From positions 122,671 to 186,670 of the forward strand of contig NZ_FYAS01000043.1 of the NCBI RefSeq assembly GCF_900185715.1: a stretch of 64,000 bases of DNA. The letters are read 5' to 3'. The notes under the pieces were generated by a model. That model saw only the letters and a program-made list of their open reading frames with translations, was not told where the DNA came from and did no database searches. The translations under genes and the position numbers were made by a program. Positions 1 to 8,278 of the stretch are shown piece by piece. The first letter of the stretch is position 1; every line of letters begins with the position of its first letter. Source of the DNA: Allobosea sp. CS1GBMeth4. GTDB taxonomy: Bacteria > Pseudomonadota > Alphaproteobacteria > Rhizobiales > Beijerinckiaceae.

Positions 1-438
1 ATCGCGGCGCTCGGATTCCTGCTCGCCTTCGGCTGGCTCGGCGGCCTCACGCTCGCCCAGCTGGTGAAGATCGTCTCCTTCGTCACCTGGCTCGAGACCT
101 ACGCGCCCCGGCTCGGGCGCGCCCCGGCGCCGCGCGTCGGCGACCTCGTCGCCATGCCGCGCACGGGCTGGTGGTTCCTCGCCTATTACGGCGGGGGCGC
201 GCTGGCGGCGGCGGCGCTGGCCCTGGATGCGGCGCAGGGTTTCCGCTGGGCCCTGCTGCCCGGCCTGGCGGGCACCGTGGGAATCGCCGCCGAACTCGTC
301 CGCGTCCGCCGCTTGTCCGAGATCAAGGCCGCGGAGCGGCCGGCGGCGCATGACTACCCGCTGCTGCTGCTGGTGCGTGCCGACGAAAGGAGTTCCGCCC
401 ATGCCGATCACCGAAGCACCCTCGCCCCGCGTGCTTGA
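1..438 (+). CDS. C-terminal part of a multi-spanning membrane protein (5' end outside window)
   Basis: The frame is open from base 1 to the TGA at 436-438, so the gene begins upstream of the window; about 145 residues are visible. Hydrophobic stretches cover roughly residues 1-30, 58-75 and 82-97, and a short charged tail follows. The segment GQL/AQL-x-KIV-x-F-x-TWLE resembles membrane proteins I associate with denitrification clusters (heme-copper-oxidase-like), but the family cannot be fixed from this fragment. Its end overlaps the next start by 38 bp, which suggests translational coupling to the DUF2249 gene. The reading frame is secure; the function is a guess. Confidence 0.6.
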   Translation: MAALGFLLAFGWLGGLTLAQLVKIVSFVTWLETYAPRLGRAPAPRVGDLVAMPRTGWWFLAYYGGGALAAAALALDAAQGFRWALLPGLAGTVGIAAELVRVRRLSEIKAAERPAAHDYPLLLLVRADERSSAHADHRSTLAPRA

Positions 439-949
439 CGTCAGGCCGATGCTGCGGGCCGGCGAGGAGCCGTTCCAGGCGATCATGGACGCGGTCGGCG
501 CGCTGGCGCCCGGCCAGACGCTGCGCCTCATCGCCCCGTTCCGGCCGGTGCCGCTGTTCTCCGTCATGGCCAATCGCGGCTTCGCCGCCAGCGACCGGCC
601 GCTCGCGGACGGCGACTGGGAGGTGACGTTCTCGCCGGTCGCCGGGATGCAGGAGACGCCGGAGAGCGAGGACCTCGCCGTCGGCAGCAGCCCCTCGGCC
701 GTGTTCTGGGGCGACCCGGTGCTGGAGCTCGACCTGTGCGGGCTCGAGCCGCCCGAGCCGATGGTGCGCATCCTGGAAGCGCTGGAGACCCTGGAGCCCG
801 GAGACGTGCTGTTCGCGCTGCTGGCGCGCGAGCCGGTCTTCCTCTTCCCCGAGCTGGCGAAGCGCCGGCACGAATGGGCCGGCAATTTCGACGCGTCCGG
901 GACGGATTACCGGCTGCTGATCCGCCATGGCGGCGGCAAGGGGCATTGA
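401..949 (+). CDS. Tandem DUF2249 domain protein
   Basis: 182 residues. The ATG at 401 has a strong ribosome binding site (AAAGGAG at 385-391). The protein is two copies of one ~75-residue unit: residues ~12-75 open with LDVRPMLRAGEEPF and residues ~108-180 open with LELDLCGLEPPEPM. Each unit then has a LxPGxxLxxxxxxxPVxLF-type core, the TusA-like fold of DUF2249. Such proteins are common beside nir and nor genes and are suspected of roles in redox or metal chemistry, but no reaction is established. It lies 2 bp upstream of the DUF59 gene and in the same direction as nirK, so all three may share a transcript. Confidence 0.8.
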   Translation: MPITEAPSPRVLDVRPMLRAGEEPFQAIMDAVGALAPGQTLRLIAPFRPVPLFSVMANRGFAASDRPLADGDWEVTFSPVAGMQETPESEDLAVGSSPSAVFWGDPVLELDLCGLEPPEPMVRILEALETLEPGDVLFALLAREPVFLFPELAKRRHEWAGNFDASGTDYRLLIRHGGGKGH

Positions 950-951
950 CG

Positions 952-1236
952 ATGAGCTCCCGGCTGGAACGCCTCGTCGAGATCGCGCTGCGCGACGTGC
1001 TCGACCCAGAAATGGGCCGCAGCGTCGTCGAGCTCGGCCTGATCTACGCCATCGCCGCCGCGCCCGACGGCAAGGTCGCGATCACCATGACCACGACCAC
1101 GCGCGGCTGCCCGCTCGCCGGCTTCCTCAGGGAGGCCGTGGCCGCCGCGGCCGGAGCGATCGAGGGCGTCACCGCCGTCACGGTGACGCTGACCTACGAG
1201 CCGGCCTGGGAGCCGGCGATGGTCACCGCCGAATGA
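952..1236 (+). CDS. DUF59/MIP18-family metal-sulfur cluster assembly factor
   Basis: 94 residues starting two bases after the DUF2249 stop. The sequence matches the DUF59 fold (PaaD/SufT/MIP18): the N-terminal DVLDPEMGRSVVELGLIY block, then a TTTTRGCP loop with the conserved cysteine, then a helix and a final strand. Relatives help deliver Fe-S clusters. The place before nirK suggests service to a metalloprotein of the nitrogen-oxide pathway; the client is unknown. The family call is firm, the specific role is inference. Confidence 0.85.
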   Translation: MSSRLERLVEIALRDVLDPEMGRSVVELGLIYAIAAAPDGKVAITMTTTTRGCPLAGFLREAVAAAAGAIEGVTAVTVTLTYEPAWEPAMVTAE

Positions 1237-1263
1237 TCGGCGCCCGCAAGATCGTCGAAAATA

Positions 1264-1277
1264 TTGTGCTGCAACAA
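1264..1277. promoter_or_regulatory. FNR/NnrR-like box upstream of nirK
   Basis: TTGTGCTGCAACAA fits TTG-N8-CAA with half sites TTGTG and TTGTT (reverse strand). It ends 71 bp before the nirK ATG, a spacing that suits activation by a Crp/Fnr protein such as the nnrR product encoded at 4.4 kb. Confidence 0.65.
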
Positions 1278-1348
1278 AGAGCGCTTTCGCCAGGCTCCTA
1301 AAGTCCTCACGACCGGTGGACCTCCGGTCTTTGGCAAGGAGACAAGTC

Positions 1349-2476
1349 ATGGGCGAAGAGCTCAAACTGACCCGCCGCAGCATTCTGGCGGGAGCGGCGG
1401 CCACCGGGGCACTCGTCCAGGCTGCTTCCGCGCCGGCGCAGGCTCAGGCCGTGATGAGCAAGGCGACGGCCACCGACGTGGCCAAGCTGCCGCGCGTCAA
1501 GCCGAAGCTGGTCGATCCGCCCTTCGTGCATGCGCATGAGCAGATCGCGACCGGCGGGCCGAAGCTCGTCGAGTTCGAGATGACGATCCACGAGAAGAAG
1601 ATCGTCCTCGACGACGCCGGCACCGAGACCTTCGCCTTCACCTTCAACGGCACCGTGCCCGGGCCGCTGATGGTCGTGCACGAGGGCGACTATGTCGAGC
1701 TCACCCTGATCAACGCCGAAACCAACGAGCTGATGCACAATATCGACTTCCATTCGTCGACCGGCGCGCTCGGCGGCGGGGCGCTGACCGAGGTCGGCCC
1801 CGGCGAGCGGGTGGTGCTGCGCTGGAAGGCGACGAGGCCGGGCGTGTTCGTCTACCACTGCGCCCCTCCCGGGATGGTGCCCTGGCACGTCACCGCCGGC
1901 ATGAACGGCGCCATCATGGTGCTGCCGCGCGACGGGCTGAAGGATCATCAGGGCAAGGCGCTGAAATACGACAAGGTCTACTATGTCGGCGAGCAGGACT
2001 TCTACGTGCCGCGCGACGAGACCGGCAAGTTCAAGCGCTATGCCAGCGTCGGCGAGTCGCATGACGACGTGGTCAAGGCGATGCGGACGCTGACCCCGAG
2101 CCATGTCGTCTTCAACGGCCGGGTCGGCGGCCTGACCGGCAAGAACGCCATGACCGCCAAGGTCGGCGAGACCGTGCTGATCGTGCATTCGCAGGCCAAT
2201 CGCGACACGCGCCCGCACCTGATCGGCGGCCATGGCGACTATGTCTGGGCCACCGGCAAGTTCCGCAACCCGCCGGAGCGCGACCTCGAGACCTGGTTCA
2301 TCCCCGGCGGCTGCGCGGGAGCGGCGCTCTACACCTTCCTGCAGCCGGGCATCTACGCCTATGTCAACCACAACCTGATCGAGGCCTTCGAACTCGGCGC
2401 CGCCGGGCACTTCAAGGTCGAGGGCGAGTGGAACGACGACCTGATGAAGCAGATCCGGGCTCCCGCCGGCATCTGA
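1349..2476 (+). CDS. nirK: Copper-containing nitrite reductase
   Basis: 375 residues. It reduces nitrite to nitric oxide in the periplasm, taking electrons from pseudoazurin or a cytochrome c. The start at 1349 follows AAGGAGA (1336-1342). A Tat signal is visible (TRRSILAG at residues 8-15, likely cleavage near residue 34). Two cupredoxin domains follow. Type 1 copper ligands are H130, C171, H180 and M185; type 2 ligands are H135, H170 and the His of the later YVNHNL motif. The Asp98-equivalent (D133 in HNIDFH) and the catalytic His in RPHLIGGHG are present. Length and residues are those of a complete enzyme. nirV follows after 64 bp. Confidence 0.97.
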   Translation: MGEELKLTRRSILAGAAATGALVQAASAPAQAQAVMSKATATDVAKLPRVKPKLVDPPFVHAHEQIATGGPKLVEFEMTIHEKKIVLDDAGTETFAFTFNGTVPGPLMVVHEGDYVELTLINAETNELMHNIDFHSSTGALGGGALTEVGPGERVVLRWKATRPGVFVYHCAPPGMVPWHVTAGMNGAIMVLPRDGLKDHQGKALKYDKVYYVGEQDFYVPRDETGKFKRYASVGESHDDVVKAMRTLTPSHVVFNGRVGGLTGKNAMTAKVGETVLIVHSQANRDTRPHLIGGHGDYVWATGKFRNPPERDLETWFIPGGCAGAALYTFLQPGIYAYVNHNLIEAFELGAAGHFKVEGEWNDDLMKQIRAPAGI

Positions 2477-2540
2477 CCTGCCTGCCGCCTTCCCGCTCCG
2501 GCGGGGAGGCGGCCCTTCTCTCCGAACGGGACCGCTCGCC

Positions 2541-3428
2541 ATGGTCACGACGCTGCGCCTTTCGCTTCCCGGGGTGACGACCTCGCTCGGGCTCCTGTTC
2601 ATGGCCGGCGCCGCGGCGCTGCTGCTCGCCGGTCCCGCAAGGCGGCCCCTCCCCGCGCTTCCGCTGCCGCAGACGGCGACCATTCCCCCGACGACGCTGC
2701 TGCACCGGCTCGACGGCGAATACAGCCGCGCCGGCCGCCCGGTCGACGCGCCGCGCGTCGCGATCGCGCTCGACAGCCCGCTCGAGATCATGCGCTACCA
2801 AGTGACGGCCGCCGACTATGCGCGCTGCGTCGCCGCCGGCGCCTGCAAGCGGCTCGACAACCCGCCGGGGCGCGGCGACCTGCCCGTGACCGGGGTGAGC
2901 TACAGCGACGCCACCGACTATGCCGGCTGGCTCTCGCGCGAGACCGGCACGCGCTGGCGGCTGCCGAAGGACGTCGAATGGGCGCATGCGGCCGGATCGC
3001 GCTTCGTCGACGACGGGCGCGGCCTCGACGGCGGCGAGACCAATCCGGCGCTGCGCTGGCTCGCCGACTACGAGCGCGAGGCCAACCGCAAGGCGGCGAG
3101 CGACCCCGCTCCGCGCCCGGTCGGCAGCTTCGGCGTCAACGAGCACGGCGTCCACGACATCGCCGGCAATGTCTGGGAATGGACGCAGACCTGCCTGCGC
3201 CGCGTCTCGCTCGACGCGGCCGGCCGCACGCTCGGCGAGACCAGCAATTGCGGCGTCTACGTCGTCGAGGGCCAGCACCGCGCCCCGATGAGCTTCTTCA
3301 TGCGCAATCCCAAGGCGGGCGGCTGCTCCGTCGCGACCCCGCCCGACAATCTCGGCTTCCGGCTCGTCAGGGAGCCCGGCTGGCGCGAGCGGCTCCCGGC
3401 CGGCCTGCGCCGGCTTCTGCCGGCATGA
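2541..3428 (+). CDS. nirV: NirV, formylglycine-generating-enzyme-like protein
   Basis: 295 residues with an N-terminal membrane anchor or signal (residues ~13-32) and a SUMF1/FGE-type domain (motifs RYQVTAADYARC, GVSYSDATDYAGWLS, RLPKDVEWAHAA, GNVWEWTQTC, LGFRLVRE). NirV proteins accompany nirK in many denitrifiers; their reaction is unproven, though a part in NirK maturation or activity is usually assumed. The stop overlaps the next start by 4 bp (ATGA at 3425-3428), so nirV and norE are coupled. Confidence 0.92.
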   Translation: MVTTLRLSLPGVTTSLGLLFMAGAAALLLAGPARRPLPALPLPQTATIPPTTLLHRLDGEYSRAGRPVDAPRVAIALDSPLEIMRYQVTAADYARCVAAGACKRLDNPPGRGDLPVTGVSYSDATDYAGWLSRETGTRWRLPKDVEWAHAAGSRFVDDGRGLDGGETNPALRWLADYEREANRKAASDPAPRPVGSFGVNEHGVHDIAGNVWEWTQTCLRRVSLDAAGRTLGETSNCGVYVVEGQHRAPMSFFMRNPKAGGCSVATPPDNLGFRLVREPGWRERLPAGLRRLLPA

Positions 3429-3976
3429 CCATCGCAGTCCGCGCCAGCAGCCTCGACGCCGCGCCACCGGCGCAGGAAGGCGGGATGGAGCTCCTGCTCT
3501 GGATCCTGATCTGGAGCGAGCTCGCCGTCTTCGGCGCGCTGCTCGGCGCCTTCCTGCTCCTGTCGGCGCTCGATCCGCCGGCGCTGACCGTCCTGCACCG
3601 CGCGCTCGACCTGCCGCTCGCCGGCATCGCCACCGCGACGCTGCTCGGCAGCGGCTTCTTCGCGGCGCGCGCCGCCTCCGGAGCGGCGCCGCGCCGCAAC
3701 CTCGTCGCGGCTGCCCTGGGCGGCTTCGGCTTCTGCGCGCTGAAGCTCGCCGCCTTCGGCCACGAGCTGCCGGCGCTGGCGGCCATGGACGGCCGCCTGC
3801 CCGAACTCCATCTCCTGATCACCGGCTTCCATCTCGCCCATGTGCTGTTCGTCGCGCTGCTGCTGCTCGCCGTCGCCTGGCGGCCGGCCCCGCGCCAGGT
3901 CGCGACGGTGGCCACGGTCTGGCACCTGGTCGACCTGGTCTGGCTGCTGATCCTTCCCGTGATCTATCTGGGCTGA
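3425..3976 (+). CDS. norE: NorE-like cytochrome c oxidase subunit III family protein
   Basis: 183 residues with about five membrane helices. It looks like a short COX3: an early GGMELLLWILIWSELAVFG helix, GFHLAHVLF in the middle, and the C-terminal WHLVDLVWLLILPVIYL typical of subunit III. NorE proteins occur with nitric oxide reductase genes and are thought to aid its assembly or activity. No norCB genes are in this window, so any partner is elsewhere. Translationally coupled to nirV. Family call firm, the NorE label moderate. Confidence 0.8.
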   Translation: MTIAVRASSLDAAPPAQEGGMELLLWILIWSELAVFGALLGAFLLLSALDPPALTVLHRALDLPLAGIATATLLGSGFFAARAASGAAPRRNLVAAALGGFGFCALKLAAFGHELPALAAMDGRLPELHLLITGFHLAHVLFVALLLLAVAWRPAPRQVATVATVWHLVDLVWLLILPVIYLG

Positions 3977-3977
3977 G

Positions 3978-4241
3978 ATGCAGCTTCGCCGCGACATTCC
4001 CCTCGCCGCGACCCTGTGCGCCCTGCTGCTCGCGACGGGCGCGAGCCTGCTCGCCGTGGCCTGGCTTCCCGCCGGCCCGCGCGGTTTCGCCGTCGCCGCC
4101 TTGAGCCTGGTCAAGGCGGGGCTGGTGATCCTCGGCTTCATGCGCCTGCATCGCGAGAGTGCGGCGCTCGCCGGCGGCCTGATCGGCTATGCCGCGCTGC
4201 TGTGCGCGCTGGCCGGGCTCCGGATCGCCCTCGCCGGGTGA
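3978..4241 (+). CDS. norF: NorF-like small membrane protein (COX4-type)
   Basis: 87 residues with three predicted membrane helices (about 8-28, 35-53 and 63-85) and the motif KAGLVILGFMRLH, which resembles the helix of prokaryotic cytochrome c oxidase subunit IV and NorF proteins. It starts one base after norE and the pair matches the norEF arrangement. The family is small and poorly conserved, so the label rests mostly on context. Confidence 0.7.
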   Translation: MQLRRDIPLAATLCALLLATGASLLAVAWLPAGPRGFAVAALSLVKAGLVILGFMRLHRESAALAGGLIGYAALLCALAGLRIALAG

Positions 4242-4352
4242 TCGCGCCGCACTTGAACGGTCCCGGCGATTGCGGTCATATCCGGCCCGGGCGCCGGCCG
4301 GCGGCTCGTCGCGGACCGGGGCGCGGATCCGCCGCAAGGGAAAGACAATCAC

Positions 4353-5045
4353 GTGGGAATGGACCGCAGCGTGTTGCGCAACATCCCGCTGTTCGCGGCG
4401 ATGGACGATGCGCAGCTCGAGCGCATGACGGCCCATGCCAGCGCGCGGCGGGTGCCCCAGGGCGATTCGGTGTTCGAGCAGGGAGATCCGGCGAAGGCCT
4501 TCTACCTGCTGCTGCATGGCCGGCTGAAGGTGACGCAGGTCACCCGCGACGGCCAGCAGATCATCGTGCGCGTCGTCCATCCCGGCGACCTGTTCGGCTT
4601 CGCCCGTGCCCTCAGCCGCGCCGATTATCCGGGCACCGCCACCGCCGCGGTCGACAGCCTCGTCGCCGCCTGGCCGACCGAATCCTGGGACAGCTTCGTC
4701 GAGGGCAACCCGCATCTGGCGATGAACGCCATCCGCACGATCGGTCAGCGGCTCGACGAGGCCCATACCCGCATCCGCGAGATGTCGACCGAGGAGGTCG
4801 AGCGGCGCGTGGCGCATGCGGTGCTGCGCCTGGTCGAGCAGGCCGGCAAGCGCGACGATGTCGGGCTGCGCGTCGATTTCCCGATCTCGCGGCGCGACAT
4901 CGCCGAGATGACGGGCACGACGCTGCACACCGTCTCGCGCATCCTCAGCGCCTGGGAGACGCGAGGGCTGGTCGAGGGCGGGCGCCAGAAGCTCGTGGTC
5001 TGCGATGTCGCCGGCCTGAAGCGGCTGGCGGAGAATGCCGAATAG
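4353..5045 (+). CDS. nnrR: Crp/Fnr-family regulator, NnrR type
   Basis: 230 residues from GTG at 4353; the ATG at 4359 is an alternative, and AAGGGA at 4336-4341 fits the GTG better. An N-terminal cyclic-nucleotide-type beta barrel (about 10-125) is followed by a dimerisation helix and a winged helix-turn-helix whose recognition helix reads HTVSRILSAWE, fit for TTG half sites. The sensor half has no cysteine, so it is not an Fe-S FNR. Alphaproteobacterial NnrR/Dnr proteins respond to NO and switch on nir and nor genes. Placed between nirK-norF and nnrS, it is the best candidate for reading the TTG-N8-CAA boxes of region 1. Confidence 0.85.
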   Translation: MGMDRSVLRNIPLFAAMDDAQLERMTAHASARRVPQGDSVFEQGDPAKAFYLLLHGRLKVTQVTRDGQQIIVRVVHPGDLFGFARALSRADYPGTATAAVDSLVAAWPTESWDSFVEGNPHLAMNAIRTIGQRLDEAHTRIREMSTEEVERRVAHAVLRLVEQAGKRDDVGLRVDFPISRRDIAEMTGTTLHTVSRILSAWETRGLVEGGRQKLVVCDVAGLKRLAENAE

Positions 5046-5058
5046 GCTCCCCGGGCCT

Positions 5059-6267
5059 TCAGGCGGGCTGCGGCGCGCCGGAGACAGCCTTCGGGCCGAG
5101 GCGGGCGCCGGTCAGCACCCGCCAATAGGCCAGCGCGAAGACGAGGAAGCCCAGCGACCAGCACAGCCCGGCGAGGTGGAGCAGCAGGGTCGGGCCGTGC
5201 CCCAGCGCCGAGCAGATCCGCGCCACGGCGCCGATCACGAGCAGGACATAGGCGGCCTGGGTCGCCATCGTCGCGACGAGCGGCCGGCCGGTGTGGCCGA
5301 GGCTGGCGCGCGACATCACGGCGAGCGTCATCGTGCCGAAGGCGCCGGCGGTCCAGGCGTGCAGGCCGGCCCCCGGCGCGACCAGGCCGAAGCTCGCCGC
5401 CGCCGTCAGCGCGAATCCGACCGGCACGAACAGATAGCCGACATGCAGGATAACGAGCAGGGGATTGCGCCAGCACCGCTCGCCGGCCCAGCGGGCCAGC
5501 CTGGCGAGGTGGAGCCCGGCGCCGAGCGCCAGCGCCGCGCCGGCCGCCTGGGTGTCCGGCAGGGCGATCCAGAGGCCGAGCGCCGGAGCGGTCGCCGCGA
5601 GCACGAGCTTGTCGTAGCTGCCGAACGGCGCGGGCAGCCGGCCGGCGCCACGCGGCGCCAGCCAGTTGCGCGTGAAGCTCGGCACGATCCGCCCGGCGAT
5701 CAGGGCGACCAGCATCAGCACGACGGCGATCGCGGCCCGGCGGGAGAGCTCGGCGCTGCCGGTCAGCCCCGCCTCGAGATGGAAGGCGAGATTGGCGGCG
5801 AGCAGCAGCATCACCAGCGCGACGACCGTGAGATTGCGCCAGTTGCGCCCGGCCACGATCTCGCGCGCCGCCGCGCCGGCGAGCAGGAGGAGGAAGAGGG
5901 TGTCGCCCGCCATGGCGAGAGGCCAGCCGATCACGGCCGAGGCGGTGACCGCGAGCCGCCCGGCGAGCCAGGCGAGGACGAGCACGAGCAGCGGCACGCC
6001 CTGGACCGGCAGCCGGCCGGTCCAGTTCGGGATGGCGGTCAGCAGGAAGCCGGCGATCGCCGCCGCCTGGTAGCCGAACAGCATCTCGTGGACATGCCAG
6101 TCCACCGGCGCGAAGGCGGTCGGCACGGCGAGATGGCCGGTGACGAAGGGCAGCCAGACCAGGATCGCCAGCCCGGCCTGCAGGGCCGCCAGCAGGAAGA
6201 ACGGGCGGAACCCGTAGGACAGAAGGGCGGGCCCTTCATAGGCCCTGAGCCTCGGTATCGGTGCCAT
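5059..6267 (-). CDS. nnrS: NnrS, heme- and copper-binding membrane protein
   Basis: 402 residues, about twelve membrane helices. The N-terminal YGFRPFFLLAAL and WHVHEMLFGYQAAAIAGFLLTAIPNW blocks are typical of NnrS. The family binds heme and copper and helps cells withstand nitrosative stress. It converges with nnrR, leaving 13 bp between the two stops. No box of the TTG-N8-CAA type is visible in the 57 bp between its start and the pseudoazurin stop, so it may be read from the pseudoazurin promoter. Confidence 0.93.
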   Translation of the reverse strand: MAPIPRLRAYEGPALLSYGFRPFFLLAALQAGLAILVWLPFVTGHLAVPTAFAPVDWHVHEMLFGYQAAAIAGFLLTAIPNWTGRLPVQGVPLLVLVLAWLAGRLAVTASAVIGWPLAMAGDTLFLLLLAGAAAREIVAGRNWRNLTVVALVMLLLAANLAFHLEAGLTGSAELSRRAAIAVVLMLVALIAGRIVPSFTRNWLAPRGAGRLPAPFGSYDKLVLAATAPALGLWIALPDTQAAGAALALGAGLHLARLARWAGERCWRNPLLVILHVGYLFVPVGFALTAAASFGLVAPGAGLHAWTAGAFGTMTLAVMSRASLGHTGRPLVATMATQAAYVLLVIGAVARICSALGHGPTLLLHLAGLCWSLGFLVFALAYWRVLTGARLGPKAVSGAPQPA

Positions 6268-6324
6268 GCGCGCCCTCCCGCGCGGCCGGTACCCGCCGGC
6301 CGCGCCCGATCCGTCCTGTCGGAA

Positions 6325-6771
6325 TTACTGCGCCTTGGCGACCTGGTTGGCCTTGGCGACGAGATCGGCGAAGACCTGCTTGGCCTTGCCGGGATGCTTG
6401 GCGGCCGCGGCGGCTTCGAGATTGGTCGGCTCGCCGACCACCACCAGCGCCACCATGCCCATGCCGTAATGCGGCTTGCACTTCACGCCGTAGACGCCGT
6501 TCTCCTTGAAGGTGACGGTGACGTCCTCGTTCATCTTGCCCGTGAAGGCCTCGGCGCCGGTCGGCAGCATCTCGGCGATGCTCTCGGCATTGTGGCTCTT
6601 GTCGGTCGCGACGAACTTCACCGTGTCGCCCGGCGCGATCTTCACCAGGGCCGGCTCGAACACCATGGCGCCCGCGGCGCCCTTGTTGAGCATCTTGACC
6701 TCGATCTCGGCCGCATTCGCGCCGGCCGCGGCCAACGCCATCAGCGCGCCGGCCAGAATCGTCCTGAACAT
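6325..6771 (-). CDS. paz: Pseudoazurin (type I blue copper electron carrier)
   Basis: 148 residues. I chose the ATG at 6771 because it begins a clear Sec signal (MFRTILAGALMALAAAGANA) ending just before AEIEVKML, the usual mature start. The cupredoxin copper ligands are the His in KSHNAES, then Cys, His and Met in KCKPHYGMGM. Pseudoazurin carries electrons to NirK in the periplasm. nnrS follows on the same strand, and an FNR/NnrR-like box lies 78 bp upstream. Confidence 0.95.
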   Translation of the reverse strand: MFRTILAGALMALAAAGANAAEIEVKMLNKGAAGAMVFEPALVKIAPGDTVKFVATDKSHNAESIAEMLPTGAEAFTGKMNEDVTVTFKENGVYGVKCKPHYGMGMVALVVVGEPTNLEAAAAAKHPGKAKQVFADLVAKANQVAKAQ

Positions 6772-6849
6772 CTGTCTTCTCCATGGTCGCGGCGGGCTCA
6801 TCGGCCCCTCGCTGCATCGCGACACTAGGGACGGACGCCCGGCGGCTCG

Positions 6850-6863
6850 TTGAGAAAACGCAA
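6850..6863. promoter_or_regulatory. FNR/NnrR-like box upstream of pseudoazurin
   Basis: TTGAGAAAACGCAA fits TTG-N8-CAA. It lies 78 bp before the pseudoazurin start on the minus strand. Confidence 0.6.
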
Positions 6864-6898
6864 ACTCGCGACCGGTTCGGCGCGGGGCGCGGCCGATC

Positions 6899-7270
6899 CT
6901 ACAGCTCACGCAGCGCCGCGGCGCCGGCCTCGGCGCTGCGCGCGATCTCGACCAGGAGCAGCGCCATCTCCTCGAAGACGCTGCGATCCGTCTCGGCCTC
7001 GGTCAGCGTGTCGAGCTCAGCGAGAAAGGAGAGCAGCGCGGCGATCCGGTCCTTGTGGTCGCGGGCGGCCGCGAGCCGCCGGCGCGCCTCGCGCCGGCGC
7101 TCGAGCCGGTCGAAACGGTCGAGCGCGCCATCCAGGGCCTCGCGGCAGGTGCAGTCGAGGTCCTCCGGCCGCAGCACTCGGCGCAGACGGACGATCAGAT
7201 CGCTTACCGACGCCGGTGGTTCTCCGCGCAGCAGCTCGTCGGAGATGCCTTTGCCGTGCCCGCCCTTCAT
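6899..7270 (-). CDS. Unknown helical protein in the ubiTUV operon
   Basis: 123 residues; start at 7270, 44 bp after the ubiV stop and in the same direction. I do not recognise a family. The protein looks all-helical: a short Gly-rich N-terminus, then DLIVRLRRVLRPEDLDCTC with a paired cysteine motif, then a strongly charged Arg/Glu helix (likely coiled coil, about residues 50-80), then an amphipathic C-terminal helix. Its place after ubiT-ubiU-ubiV suggests a link to O2-independent ubiquinone synthesis or to the nitrite pathway next door, but nothing in the sequence proves it. Confidence 0.65.
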   Translation of the reverse strand: MKGGHGKGISDELLRGEPPASVSDLIVRLRRVLRPEDLDCTCREALDGALDRFDRLERRREARRRLAAARDHKDRIAALLSFLAELDTLTEAETDRSVFEEMALLLVEIARSAEAGAAALREL

Positions 7271-7314
7271 GCCGGCCTCCCTCGCCCCGGGCAGGCGCCC
7301 GGCGCCCGTTCCGT

Positions 7315-8250
7315 TCAGCCGCCGCCGGCCGATGTGCCGGCGCCGCGCCCGCCTCCCGCACCGGCTCCGACATGGCGATGTCCGGGAGCGGCATGGAGGA
7401 AGCCGTTGACGAGAGGCTGGTCGGGATAGAGCTCGCCGAGGCGCCGCTCGCCCTCTTCCGGGTCGAGCCGCCCGTCGGCGACCTCGCGGAACAGCCGCGC
7501 CACCGCGACCATGTCGCAGCCTTGCGGCGAGAGGCGCAGCGAGGCGAGGCCGGCCTGCCGCAAGGCGGGAATGTCGCCGAGCAGGCTGGCGCAGCCATGC
7601 GACAGGGTCTGCACGCCGTTGACCGACAGGAAGCCGGCCCCGTCGAGCGTCCTGACCGGCATGCCGTCGGGATCCTGCTCGCAGACGAAGCGGCAATTGT
7701 CCTTGGTCAGCTTGTGGGCGCGCGCATGATAGCAGCGGGCCGAGATCGCCAGCGGCAGTTTGCCGAAGGCGAAGACCTCGATCGCCACCTGCGGCAATGC
7801 GGCGGCGATGGTGGCGGCGGCGGAGAGCGGCAATTCGGGCGGCAGGCAGATGCGCTGCGCGCCGCGCCGGGCCAGGAAACCGGCCGCCATCTCGTTGTAG
7901 ACGTTGACGAACGGCCCGACGGCGAAGGGCTTCGGCGCCAGCGAGGCGAGGCAGCTCAGGTCGTTGACCTCGACCAGCGCTTCCGGCGCCTGCATCAGCT
8001 CGCGCGCCTGGCGGCGCTCGCGCGGCAGCGAGACCAGGATCAGGCTCGCATGCAGCACGCGCTTGCCGGCCGCCTCCAGCCGCTCGACCACGCCGGCGAC
8101 GTGATCCTGCTTGAAGGGGGCGCGCTTCGAGCACACCGCCTCGCCGACCACCACGGTGTCGACCGGCGCCTCGTCCGCGATGCGATAATGGAAGTCGCGC
8201 CAGCGTTCCGGCGACCAGTGATAGAGCACGGGACCAAGGGTGAGCTGCAT
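7315..8250 (-). CDS. ubiV: UbiV, O2-independent ubiquinone hydroxylation subunit (U32 peptidase-like)
   Basis: 311 residues. UbiU and UbiV form a 4Fe-4S complex that puts hydroxyl groups on the ubiquinone ring without oxygen. All four expected cluster cysteines are visible: C40 (GEAVCSKR) and three in ARCYHARAHKL...DNCRFVCEQD. The C-terminal ~20 residues are Gly/Ala-rich and not conserved in character. The gene is 28 bp downstream of ubiU in the same operon. Confidence 0.93.
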   Translation of the reverse strand: MQLTLGPVLYHWSPERWRDFHYRIADEAPVDTVVVGEAVCSKRAPFKQDHVAGVVERLEAAGKRVLHASLILVSLPRERRQARELMQAPEALVEVNDLSCLASLAPKPFAVGPFVNVYNEMAAGFLARRGAQRICLPPELPLSAAATIAAALPQVAIEVFAFGKLPLAISARCYHARAHKLTKDNCRFVCEQDPDGMPVRTLDGAGFLSVNGVQTLSHGCASLLGDIPALRQAGLASLRLSPQGCDMVAVARLFREVADGRLDPEEGERRLGELYPDQPLVNGFLHAAPGHRHVGAGAGGGRGAGTSAGGG

Positions 8251-8278
8251 CTCGAATTGTCCTGACTGGCCGGCGGCC

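Noticed and set aside
1307..2791. Long open frame on the minus strand opposite nirK
   Set aside because: The plus-strand frame is an intact NirK with all copper ligands. In DNA this rich in GC, open antisense frames are expected.
4353..5045. Assignment as an oxygen-sensing FNR with a 4Fe-4S cluster
   Set aside because: No cysteines are present in the N-terminal sensor half; the same holds for an N-terminal cluster in the protein at 13733.
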